A stretch of DNA of 54,858 bases, from NCBI GenBank assembly GCA_001627335.1, contig LUPK01000058.1, positions 1-54,858 of the forward strand, given 5' to 3'. Shown piece after piece: positions 41,710 to 49,900 of the stretch. The stretch's first letter is position 1. Each line of letters starts with the position of its first letter. The DNA is from Nocardioides sp. REDSEA-S33_B3. GTDB taxonomy: Bacteria > Actinomycetota > Actinomycetes > Propionibacteriales > Nocardioidaceae. Under the pieces are notes generated by a model that worked only from the letters and a program-made list of their open reading frames with translations, had not been told where the DNA came from and did not search any database. The translations under genes were made by a program, and so were the position numbers.

Positions 41710-42609
41710 TCAGTCGCCCTCCGGGACGACCATCACCGCGCCCTCCGCGTGCTCGAGGAAGGTGCGGCTCACCGAGCCGAGCAGCGCGGCCACCAGCGGG
41801 TTGCGGCGGTGGTTGCCGACCACCACCAGATCGGCGTCGTGGGCCGCCCGCATCAGCTCGTCCTCCAGGTGCCCGAAGACAGCGCGGACGTGGACCTGCA
41901 CGTCGGGGTACTTCTCCTGCAGCCCCGAGACGGCCGTCGCCACCACCAGGCGGGCCTCCTCCTCGGCCGCCGCCCGCAGCTCGGCGGTCACCGGACCACC
42001 GGCGGCGATGCGCGCGTCGAAGGTGCAGTGCAGGACCGTCAGCGGCAGCCCGCGCACCGACGCGGCGTCGTACGCCGCCTCCAGGGGCGGGCGGCAGCCC
42101 TCGTCGCCGTCGACGGCGACCAGGACCCCGCGTCCCTCACCGGGCGCCGGGCCGCCGGGGCGGACGACGACGACCGGTCCCATGGCGTGGTCGGCCACGG
42201 CGCTGCTGACCGAGCCGAGCAGCAGCGAGCTGATCGGCCCGCGGCCGCGCGAGCCGACCACCGTCACCTCGGCGTGCGCCGAGAGACCCGCGAGCAGGGC
42301 GCGTGCGTCCTCGTGGCGGACCACCGGGAGCACCTCGAGGTCCGGGGCCCGCTCGGCGACGCGGGCCGCGGCGGCGGCGACGACCTCGGCGGCGGCCGCC
42401 CTGATCTCGGCCTGCAGGGTCACCGCGTCCGCGCCCACCTGGTCCAGCCAGACCGACGGCACGGTGTCCCAGCCGTGCACGAGCGCAAGGGTGCGGCGGG
42501 TGAGCCGCGCGTGCTCGATCGCCCAGTCCAGGGCGGCCTCCGCACCGGGCGAGCCGTCCACGCCGACGACGACGCAACCAGCAGGGACAGGGGTCATGGT
42601 CTCGGTCAT
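41710..42609 (-). CDS. Tandem-domain universal stress protein
   Basis: A 299-residue protein with two UspA domains. Domain 1 starts at CVVVGVDGSPGAEAALDWA and ends with the ATP-binding block VVGSRGRGPISSLLLGSVSSAV; domain 2 starts at GVLVAVDGDEG and ends with VVGNHRRNPLVAALLGSVSRTF. Both G-2x-G-9x-G/N loops look intact, so ATP binding is likely. Double Usp proteins are a hallmark of the mycobacterial DosR regulon. ATG at 42609 is preceded by GAGACT six bases upstream, and a DosR-like box centres about 42 bp before the start, fitting activation from over the -35 region. An upstream in-frame start at 42645 would place the box inside the gene. Confidence 0.9.
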   Translation of the reverse strand: MTETMTPVPAGCVVVGVDGSPGAEAALDWAIEHARLTRRTLALVHGWDTVPSVWLDQVGADAVTLQAEIRAAAAEVVAAAAARVAERAPDLEVLPVVRHEDARALLAGLSAHAEVTVVGSRGRGPISSLLLGSVSSAVADHAMGPVVVVRPGGPAPGEGRGVLVAVDGDEGCRPPLEAAYDAASVRGLPLTVLHCTFDARIAAGGPVTAELRAAAEEEARLVVATAVSGLQEKYPDVQVHVRAVFGHLEDELMRAAHDADLVVVGNHRRNPLVAALLGSVSRTFLEHAEGAVMVVPEGD

Positions 42610-42644
42610 GGCTCCAGTCTCGACCTCCTCGGCCGGGATTCCCA

Positions 42645-42658
42645 CGGACCTTGGTCCC
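42645..42658. promoter_or_regulatory. DosR-like box upstream of the universal stress protein gene
   Basis: CGGACCTTGGTCCC; one base from the perfect palindrome core GGACC-N2-GGTCC with flanking G/C. It resembles the mycobacterial DosR consensus GGGACTWWAGTCCC and the two other boxes in this window (43987-44000 and 52882-52895). Confidence 0.65.
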
Positions 42659-42706
42659 CGGTCGGGAGGACCGACGGACCGCCTCCGCGGCGCGCCGTCA
42701 CGCCAC

Positions 42707-42712
42707 TAGGCT
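42707..42712 (+). promoter_or_regulatory. Leaderless -10 element of the cyclase-domain gene
   Basis: TAGGCT, six bases before the GTG at 42719; the same hexamer and spacing as at the GH1 gene. Confidence 0.55.
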
Positions 42713-42718
42713 GCGGGC

Positions 42719-43549
42719 GTGACCTCGACGCTGGGAGTGCTGAGCGCGCTGCTGGCCGTGGCGCTGGTCGTCGCCGTCCTCGTCGTGGCCCGGCTGCGAC
42801 GACGGCTGGCGCTGGCCGAGGCGATGGTGCGCCAGCTCGAGGAGGACCTCGACGCGGCCCTGCGGCCGCGCCCGCCGGTGTCCCCGGCCGAGCGCGCGAT
42901 GCGGGCGCTGGTCGGCACCGCGGCGCGCGTGCGCGAGCGCGGCGTCGCGGGGATGCTCAGCTCCTCGCTGGACGACCTCGCCGCGTGGGCGTCCGACGAG
43001 CAGTCCGACGTCCTCCAGGTGGCCGCACCCGACGGCACGGTGACCCTCCTGTTCTCCGACATCGAGGACTCCACCGCCCTCAACGACCGCCTCGGCGACA
43101 AGGCCTGGGTCCGGGTCCTCGCCGCGCACGACGCCCTCGTGCGGGCGATGGTCGACAAGCGACGGGGACGAGTCGTGAAGACCGCCGGCGACAGCTTCAT
43201 GGTGGCCTTCCGTGACCCGGTCGCCGCTGTGCTCGCCGCCCGGGGGATCCAACGGGCCCTGGCGCGCACCCTCGACCCGCGGCTGCGGCTGACGCCCGTG
43301 CGGGTGAGGATCGGCGTGCACACCGGGACCGTGATCAGCCGCGACGGCGACTACTTCGGGCGCAACGTGTCGATGGCGGCCCGGGTCGCCGCGCTGGCCG
43401 ACGGTGGTGAGGTGCTGGTGACGCAGGCGGTCCGGGACGAGACGTCGGAGTCCGGCGACCGACGGATGAGGTTCGAGGAGGCGGGCACCGTGGAGCTCAA
43501 GGGCCTCCCCGGCGAGCACGACCTGTGGAGACTGGTGGTGGAGACGTGA
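42719..43549 (+). CDS. Class III nucleotide cyclase-domain protein, atypical active site
   Basis: A 276-residue membrane-anchored protein: one N-terminal helix (about residues 5-24), a charged coiled-coil-like stretch, then a class III adenylate/guanylate cyclase domain from about residue 105. Metal-binding Asp114 (FSDIEDST) and Asp158 (KTAGDSF) and the base-recognition Lys154 are present, and Arg222 of the transition-state pair is there. The partner asparagine of the VNxAxR motif is replaced by Ser218 (NVSMAAR), so catalysis may be altered or lost. It overlaps the next gene by GTGA and is divergent from the stress protein gene, sharing the DosR-like box region. Confidence 0.87.
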   Translation: MTSTLGVLSALLAVALVVAVLVVARLRRRLALAEAMVRQLEEDLDAALRPRPPVSPAERAMRALVGTAARVRERGVAGMLSSSLDDLAAWASDEQSDVLQVAAPDGTVTLLFSDIEDSTALNDRLGDKAWVRVLAAHDALVRAMVDKRRGRVVKTAGDSFMVAFRDPVAAVLAARGIQRALARTLDPRLRLTPVRVRIGVHTGTVISRDGDYFGRNVSMAARVAALADGGEVLVTQAVRDETSESGDRRMRFEEAGTVELKGLPGEHDLWRLVVET

Positions 43550-43929
43550 CCGGCCCCCTGGGACGACCGACCGCCTGCCCGTGCGGGTCGACGGCGTCGT
43601 ACGACTCCTGCTGCGGGGCGCTGCACCGCGGCGCCCGGCAGGCCGAGACCGCCGTCGAGCTGATGCGCAGCCGCTACTCGGCGTTCGTGCTCGGGGAGGT
43701 CGACCACCTCTTCCGCACCTGGCATCCGCGCACCCGGCCCGCCGGGCTGGTCGAGGACGGGCTGGACACCGGTCGCACCTGGACCGGGCTCGAGGTGCTC
43801 GACCACGGCGAGGACTGGGTGGAGTTCGACGCGCACTACACCGTGGGCGGCGTGCCCGGCGTGCAGCACGAGCGCAGCAGGTTCGAGCGCCGCGCCGGCC
43901 GCTGGGTGTACGTCGAGGCGCTGGACTGA
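43546..43929 (+). CDS. YchJ/UPF0225 SEC-C-motif protein
   Basis: A 127-residue UPF0225 protein. The N-terminal SEC-C zinc motif reads CPCGSTASYDSCCG, followed by the YchJ core: AVELMRSRYSAFVLGEVDHLFRTWHP and the NTF2-like sheet to the end. GTG at 43546 overlaps the stop of the cyclase-domain gene (GTGA), so the two are translated together. The role of UPF0225 is unknown. The stop codon lies inside a 12-bp tandem repeat. Confidence 0.88.
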   Translation: MTGPLGRPTACPCGSTASYDSCCGALHRGARQAETAVELMRSRYSAFVLGEVDHLFRTWHPRTRPAGLVEDGLDTGRTWTGLEVLDHGEDWVEFDAHYTVGGVPGVQHERSRFERRAGRWVYVEALD

Positions 43930-43968
43930 TCGCTGGACTGATCACCGGACTGATCACCGGACTGACGG
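43923..43968. repeat. 12-bp tandem repeat at the end of the YchJ gene
   Basis: GGACTGAT recurs at 43923, 43935 and 43947 (GGACTGAC at 43959), a 12-bp period over nearly four units. It begins in the last codons and spans the stop. Confidence 0.7.
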
Positions 43969-43986
43969 CTGAGGTCCCCTGCCGCG

Positions 43987-44000
43987 GGGACCTTCGTCCC
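43987..44000. promoter_or_regulatory. DosR-like box upstream of the PNPOx-sensor kinase operon
   Basis: GGGACCTTCGTCCC matches the DosR consensus GGGACTWWAGTCCC at 12 of 14 positions. It lies 74 bp before the likely GTG of the PNPOx-like gene. Confidence 0.7.
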
Positions 44001-44074
44001 TCCTGCTGGACCCGCTGCTAGCGGAGCATGGACGAAGGCCCTGAACCGGGCCCAGACCCAGGAAGTTGGCGATC

Positions 44075-44515
44075 GTGCTCGAATCCGTGGAGCTCTCGCT
44101 CTCCGAGGCGGAGACGCTGCTGCGATCCGGTGTGACCGGACGCGTGGCCGTCTCCACCCCCAAGGGACCCCACATCCTGCCGGTGAACTACTCGGTCGTG
44201 GGTGACCACGTGGTCTTCCGCACCTCGCCGTACTCCATCCTCGGCACGCACGCCCACCGCACGACCGTGGCGTTCGAGACCGACACCTTCGACCACGAGC
44301 GCCAACGTGGCTGGAGCGTGCTGGTGCGCGGCCGGGCCGAGGTCATCAGCGACGCCGCGATGCTGGAGTCCATCCACCGCATCTGGCCGCCCCGCCCGTG
44401 GGCCGCGGGGCAGCGCAACCTGCACATCGGTGTCCGCCTGGAGGAGGTCACCGGGCGACGACTCGGGACCGGCTGGGACCCGGTGCGCGAGGCGACGGTC
44501 CGACGGATCGTGTGA
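44075..44515 (+). CDS. PNPOx-like flavin/heme split-barrel protein
   Basis: A 146-residue PNPOx-like protein. It has LRSGVTGRVAVSTPKGPHILPVNYSVVGDHVVFRTSPYS, the cofactor-binding half of the split barrel, then VAFETDTFDHERQRGWSVLVRGRAEVI. Small proteins of this type belong to the DosR regulon in mycobacteria (Rv3129 is one I recall). GTG at 44075 has AGGAAG nine bases upstream; TTG at 44066 is an alternative. It lies three bases before the sensor kinase gene and behind a DosR-like box, so it is probably co-induced with the sensor. The cofactor is unknown. Confidence 0.85.
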   Translation: MLESVELSLSEAETLLRSGVTGRVAVSTPKGPHILPVNYSVVGDHVVFRTSPYSILGTHAHRTTVAFETDTFDHERQRGWSVLVRGRAEVISDAAMLESIHRIWPPRPWAAGQRNLHIGVRLEEVTGRRLGTGWDPVREATVRRIV

Positions 44516-44518
44516 AGC

Positions 44519-46108
44519 GTGTCGCAGACTGGGGTCGTGCCCTTCCGTCGCCCTGAGCTCTCCGACTCCGCGCAGGCGCTGCTCGACGCCGTCGTCGCCA
44601 TCTCCAGCGACCTCGACCTCGGGAGCGTGCTCACCCGGATCGTCGAGGCCGCCTGCCAGCTGACCGACGCGCAGTACGGCGCGGTGGGCGTCATCGGCGC
44701 CGACGGCAACCTCGCGGAGTTCATCACCCACGGCCTCGACCCGCACGAGCGCGAGCGGATCGGCTCCCCGCCGCACGGCCGCGGCATCCTGCGGCTGCTC
44801 ATCGACCACCCCGAGCCGCTGCGTCTGGAGGACCTCTCCCGACACCCGGAGAGCTACGGCTTCCCGCCGAACCACCCGCCGATGCGCTCCTTCCTCGGGG
44901 TACCGGTGCGCATCCGGGGCACCGTCTTCGGCAACCTCTACCTGACCGAGAAGGCGCAGGGGCAGTTCGACGAGGAGGACACCCGGCTGGTGGAGGCGCT
45001 GGCCTCCGCGGCCGGCTTCGTCATCGAGAACGCGCGTGCCTACACCCTCAGCGAGCGCCGCCGACAGTGGCTGCAGGCGACCGCCGACCTCGTCGAGGAC
45101 CTGCAGCCGCCCCTGGACACCGGGGTGGCACTGCAGCGGATCACCCACTCCGCGCTCTCGGTCGCGCGCGCCCGGTGCACCGCCGTCGTGCGGACGGCCG
45201 GTGACCCGGTGGCCGCCGCGGACGCGGCCGTCCTCGCCGCCTCCGGCGGGGACGTCGACTCGCTGCGGGCACAGGTGGCGGCACTGCTCGAGGGACTCGA
45301 CGGGGCGGTGCACGAGCCGGTCGACGTGGAGACCGGTGAGATCCGCGCGCTGCTGGTGCCGCTGCGCGCGCACCTGACCGACCCGACCGCGCTCATCACC
45401 TTCTTCGGCGACGAGCACAACGCGCTGGAGATCGAGGAGCGCGAGCTGTTGATCTCCTTCGCCGACCAGGCCGCGTTGGCGCTCGACCGCGCCCAGGCCG
45501 TGGCCGACCGGGCCGAGCTCGCCGTCATCTCCGACCGTGAGCGGATCGCCCGCGACCTGCACGACACCGTCATCCAGCGGCTCTTCGCCACCGGCCTCAC
45601 GCTGCAGGCGGTGGCCTCCGGGGTGTCCGACCCGGCCGTGGCGGGCCGGGTCGCACGGGCCGTGGACGACCTCGACCAGGTCGTGCGCGACATCCGCGGC
45701 ACCATCTTCGAGCTGCGGCACACCGGTGGGGAGTCGCTGCAGGCGCAGGTGCGCAGCCTGGTGAGGGAGTACGCGCGGTTCCTCGGCTGGGCGCCGGTCG
45801 TGCGGATCGAGGGACCGGTCGACACCGCGGTGCCCCCGGAGGTGGCCGAGCACTTCGTGCCGGTGCTGCGCGAGGCGCTGTCCAACCTCTCCCGCCACGC
45901 CGAGGCCCGGGCGGCCTGGGTGCGGGTCGCGATCGAGGACGGCGAGCTGGTGCTGGAGGTCTCCGACGACGGGGTCGGGCCCACCGAGGGCGCCTCGCAC
46001 AGCGGCCTGCGCAACGCCCGTGGCCGGGCCGCCGGGCTCGGCGGCACCTCGGCGTTGACCCGCCGCGACGGCGGGGGCTCGGTGTTCAGCTGGCGGGTGC
46101 CGGTCTGA
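44519..46108 (+). CDS. DosS/DevS-type GAF-domain sensor histidine kinase
   Basis: A 529-residue sensor kinase. GAF domain A spans about residues 25-170 and contains His119 (NHPPMRSFLGVP) and Tyr141 (GNLYLTEK), exactly 22 residues apart, as His149 and Tyr171 of M. tuberculosis DosS, the heme ligand and distal residue. GAF domain B follows (about 190-330). The HisKA_3 box holds the phospho-acceptor His348 in RIARDLHDTVIQRLF, and the HATPase domain shows LREALSNLSRH and VSDDGVGP. There is no membrane segment. GTG at 44519 is the outer start; GTG at 44537 also fits. Its likely partner is the DosR-type regulator 3' to it on the other strand. Confidence 0.9.
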   Translation: MSQTGVVPFRRPELSDSAQALLDAVVAISSDLDLGSVLTRIVEAACQLTDAQYGAVGVIGADGNLAEFITHGLDPHERERIGSPPHGRGILRLLIDHPEPLRLEDLSRHPESYGFPPNHPPMRSFLGVPVRIRGTVFGNLYLTEKAQGQFDEEDTRLVEALASAAGFVIENARAYTLSERRRQWLQATADLVEDLQPPLDTGVALQRITHSALSVARARCTAVVRTAGDPVAAADAAVLAASGGDVDSLRAQVAALLEGLDGAVHEPVDVETGEIRALLVPLRAHLTDPTALITFFGDEHNALEIEERELLISFADQAALALDRAQAVADRAELAVISDRERIARDLHDTVIQRLFATGLTLQAVASGVSDPAVAGRVARAVDDLDQVVRDIRGTIFELRHTGGESLQAQVRSLVREYARFLGWAPVVRIEGPVDTAVPPEVAEHFVPVLREALSNLSRHAEARAAWVRVAIEDGELVLEVSDDGVGPTEGASHSGLRNARGRAAGLGGTSALTRRDGGGSVFSWRVPV

Positions 46109-46157
46109 GGTCCTCCCGTCGACGCGGCGCACCCGTCCGGACGGTCTCGCCGGTCTC

Positions 46158-46267
46158 GGCCGTGCGCGGGTGACGGTTGGGCCGTGCGCGAGTGACGGTT
46201 GGGCCGTGCGCGGGCGACGGTTGGGCCGTGCGCGAGTGACGGTTCGGCCGTGCGCGGGTGACGGGTC
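46158..46267. repeat. 22-bp minisatellite, five copies
   Basis: Five contiguous units starting GGCCGTGCGCG at 46158, 46180, 46202, 46224 and 46246. Units 2 and 4 have GCGCGAG where units 1, 3 and 5 have GCGCGGG, so a 44-bp higher-order repeat is visible. It fills the space between the convergent sensor kinase and response regulator genes. Confidence 0.9.
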
Positions 46268-46276
46268 GGCGGTGGG

Positions 46277-46945
46277 TCAGCGGGGGCGGCCGTCGGGGCC
46301 GAGCAGCTTGCTGGCCAGCACCGCGGCCTGGGTGCGGCGCTCGAGGCCGAGCTTGGCCAGGATGCTGGAGACGTAGTTCTTGACCGTCTTCTCGGCCAGG
46401 AACATCCGCTCCCCGATCTGACGGTTCGTCAGCCCCTCGGCGATGAGCGCGAGCAGCTTCAGCTCCTGCTCGGTGAGGTCGGCGAGCTCGGGCGCGGTGG
46501 CCGGGCCGTTGCGGACCCGCTCGAGCACCCGGGCGGTCAGCGCCGGGTCGATGAGGGAGTTGCCCTCCGCGACCTGGCGGATCGCGGCGACCAGGTCCAG
46601 GCCCTTGACGTCCTTGAGGACGTAGCCCGACGCACCGGCCATGATCGCGGCGAACAGCGCCTCGTCGTCGTCGTAGGAGGTGAGGATCAGCGCCCGGATC
46701 GTGGGGTCGACCCCACGCACCGTGCGGCACACCTCGATGCCCGAGCCGTCGGGCAGCCGGGCGTCGAGCACCGCCACGTCCGGGTGCAGCGCAGGGATGC
46801 GGGCGGTGGCCTCGGCGGCGGTGCCGGCCTCCCCCACCACCTCGATCGACCCCGTGCTCTCGAGCAGGGCCCGCAGTCCCTGACGCACGACCTCGTGGTC
46901 GTCGAGGAGGAACACCTTGATCAGGCGATCGGCGCTCTCGGGCAT
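46277..46945 (-). CDS. DosR/DevR-type NarL-family response regulator
   Basis: A 222-residue two-domain regulator. Receiver: acidic pair in VFLLDDHEVV, phospho-acceptor Asp61 in VAVLDARLPDG, switch Thr in LILTSY, Lys in GYVLKDVKG. The LuxR-type HTH includes LTEQELKLLALIAEGLTNRQI and the recognition helix AEKTVKNYVSSILAKLG, which is nearly the same as in DosR of M. tuberculosis. ATG at 46945 has AAGGAG eight bases upstream and lies 25 bp inside the end of cydCD, so the regulator is probably the last gene of the cyd operon. Expected targets are the DosR-like boxes before usp, the sensor operon and cydA. Confidence 0.92.
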   Translation of the reverse strand: MPESADRLIKVFLLDDHEVVRQGLRALLESTGSIEVVGEAGTAAEATARIPALHPDVAVLDARLPDGSGIEVCRTVRGVDPTIRALILTSYDDDEALFAAIMAGASGYVLKDVKGLDLVAAIRQVAEGNSLIDPALTARVLERVRNGPATAPELADLTEQELKLLALIAEGLTNRQIGERMFLAEKTVKNYVSSILAKLGLERRTQAAVLASKLLGPDGRPR

Positions 46946-49900
46946 GCGGCGGCTCCTTCGGAGGACGGGGGCTCTGCCGACATCTCTACCACCTGATCGA
47001 CCAGGTCGAGCCCGACCGTGCCGTGCGAGATCCACAGCACGCTGCGATCACCGTCCCCGAGCACCTCCTCGGCCAGGTCGGCCGCGGTCGCCTCGTCGAG
47101 GTGCGCGGTCGGTTCGTCGAGCACCAGCACCCGCTGGTCGGCCAGCAGCGAGCGGGCGATCGCGAGCCGAGCCCGCTCCCCTCCGGACACCCCGGCGTGC
47201 CCCTCGCCGACCCACGTGCCGAGCCCGTCGGGCAGGGAGTCCAGCCACTCCCCCAGCCGGGCCTGGCGCAGGGCCTCGGCCACGTCGGCGTCGCTCGCGG
47301 TCGGCCGGGCCAGCCGGACGTTCTCGACCACGGTGGTGCTGAACAGGTGCGGGTCGTCGTCGACCAGGCCGACGCAGCGTCGTACGTCGTCGGCGGGCTG
47401 GGCCACCAGCGGCACCGACCCCAGGGCGACCGTGCCGGCCGCCGGGTCGAGGAAACGCAGCAGCAGCGCGGCGACCGTGCTCTTGCCGCAGCCGCTGGGC
47501 CCGACCAGCGCGACGCGACCGCCCTCGGGAAGGCGCAGACCCAGGCCGGTGAACGCCGGGCGCGGCCCCCACCCGGCGGCGGCGTCGACGAGGTCGACCC
47601 GGGTGCCCGTCGGGGTCTGCGGGTCGTGCGGGTCGGTCGTGGCGGGGGCCCGGTCCAGCAGCTCGTCGACCCGGGCGCGGGCCGCATCGGTGCGGGCCGA
47701 GAGGGCACCGGCGTCGACGAGGGGCAGCACGAGGTCGGCCAGGGCGAGCGGCACCAGGACCAGCAGCGCCAGGACCGGCTCGCTCACCGGCGTACCCGGG
47801 AGCAGCAGGGCCACCGCGGCCACCGCGAGGCCGGTGACGGCCAGCACAAGCGCGCGGGCGGCCCCCTGCCAGCGTGCGGAGCGCCGCACCTGCCGGCCGA
47901 GGTCGTCGCTGACCTCGCCGACGGTGTCGACGGCGCGCGCCGCGGCCTGCCACATGGTGAGCTCCTCGGCGAGGGCGGTGGTCGCCACCACCCGGTCGGC
48001 CAGCAGGGCCCGGAGCGCGACCTGGGCGCGCTCGGCGCGGGTGGCGCCGCTGCGCGCCAGGAGGTACGCCGCGGCAGCGCCGGCCGCGACTACGGCGACC
48101 CCGAGCGCCGCGCGGGGCTCCCAGGCCGCGGTCACGACTGCGGCCACGGCCAGGGCCGCCGCCGCCGACCGCACCGGCATCCGCACCCGCAGCGCCGCGT
48201 CGAGCTCGGCGTCCACGTCGTCGACGAGCGAGGCGAGCAGGTCGCCCCGGCGGCGACCGGTGCGTCCGGGCACCAGTGGGACCAGCGCCTCGTAGACCTC
48301 CACGCGGCGCCGGGCGAGCATCCCCAGCACGGTGTTGTGGGAGCGCAGCCGTTCGGCGTAGCGCAGCACCGGCCGCGCCAGGCCGAAGGCCCGCACGCCC
48401 ACGATCGCGACCATCAGCGTCAGCACCGGCGGGTGGGTGGAGGCCTGCACGATCAGCCAGCCAGCCGTCGCGGTCAGGGCCACCCCGGACAGGCTCGCCA
48501 GGGTCCCGAGCACCGTGGCCAGCCCGAGCCCGGTCGGCCGCGGGGCGCTGCGCTCGGAGTCGTGCCCCTGAGCGGGCGCCATGTCGCCCGCTGGGGGGCA
48601 CGACTCCCGCGGCGGGCGCGGCATGTGCGACGCCACCGGCCGAGCCAGCCGGACCTCTCGGTCGGCGACGGCGACGAGCGCGGGGTCGTGGGCGACGACG
48701 ACCACTGCCCGGGTGCGACCGAGCGCGACGAGGGTGTCGGCGACGACCTGCGTGGTGACGGGGTCGAGGTGGGCCGTGGGCTCGTCCAGCAGCACCCACG
48801 GCCGGTCGGACACGACGGCGCCGGCCAGCGCGAGGCGCGCACGTTCGCCGGCGGACAGCCCGGCACCGTCCTCCCCCACCGGGGTGCCCAGGCCCTCCGG
48901 CAGCGCCCGCACGCGCTCGGCGAGCGCGACCTGGGACAACGCCTCCCAGAGCTCCTCGTCCGCGGCGTCGGGTCGGCCGAGGCGCAGGTTGTCGGCGACC
49001 GTCCCGTCGACGAACCCGGGGCGCTGCGGCAGCCAGGCGATGTCCTCCTGGGGCGGTCCAGTGACACGGCCCGACGTCGGCTCGAGCAGCCCGGCCAGGA
49101 CCGCCAGCAGGGTCGACTTCCCGCAGCCGGACGGGCCGGTCAGGGCCGTCACGCCGCGCGGCGCGATCGTCAGCGACAGGTCCTGCAGCACGGGCACCGT
49201 GCGGCCGGGGCGCAGGACGGTGAGGTCGGTGACGGTGAGGGGCTGGTGAGGCGGGTGGTTCGCGGGGTGGTCTCGACGCCCGCTCGTCGCTGGCGCTCCT
49301 CGCTGCTCGACCACCGACAGGGGCCCGCTCGTCGCTGGCGCTCCTCGCTGCTCGACCACCGGGGCGTCCTCGAGCAGCTCGCTGACCCGCTCGACGACGG
49401 CGACCCCTTCCGCGGCGGCGTGGAACTCCGCGCCGACACGGCGCAGCGGCCAGTACGCCTCGGGGGCCAGCAGGAGCACCACGAGCGCGGTCCGCAGGTC
49501 GAGGCCACCCTCGGCGAGCCGGAGGCCGACGGTCACCGCCACGAGGGCGACCGACAGGGTCGCGACCAGCTCGAGCACGCCCGAGGACAGGAACGCCACC
49601 CGCAGGGTCTCCAGGGTGCGGCGACGGTAGGCGTCGGTGATCGCGGCGATCCGCGCCGACTGGGCCTGCGCGCGCCGGAAGGCCACCAGCGTCGGCAGCC
49701 CCCGCACCACGTCGAGGAAGTGCCCCGACAGCGACGACAGCGCCCGCCACTGGCGCTCCGCGCGGTCGCGGGTCGCCAGGCCGACCAGCGCACCGAAGAC
49801 CGGCACCAGCGGCAGTGTGCACACCACGATCAGCGCGGCCAGCAGGTCCTGCGAGGCGATGGCCAGCACGGTGAGCACCGGCAGCACCATCGCGAGGACG

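Noticed and set aside
46158..46267. Could be a CRISPR array
   Set aside because: The 22-bp units are contiguous with no unique spacers, and no cas genes are in the window.
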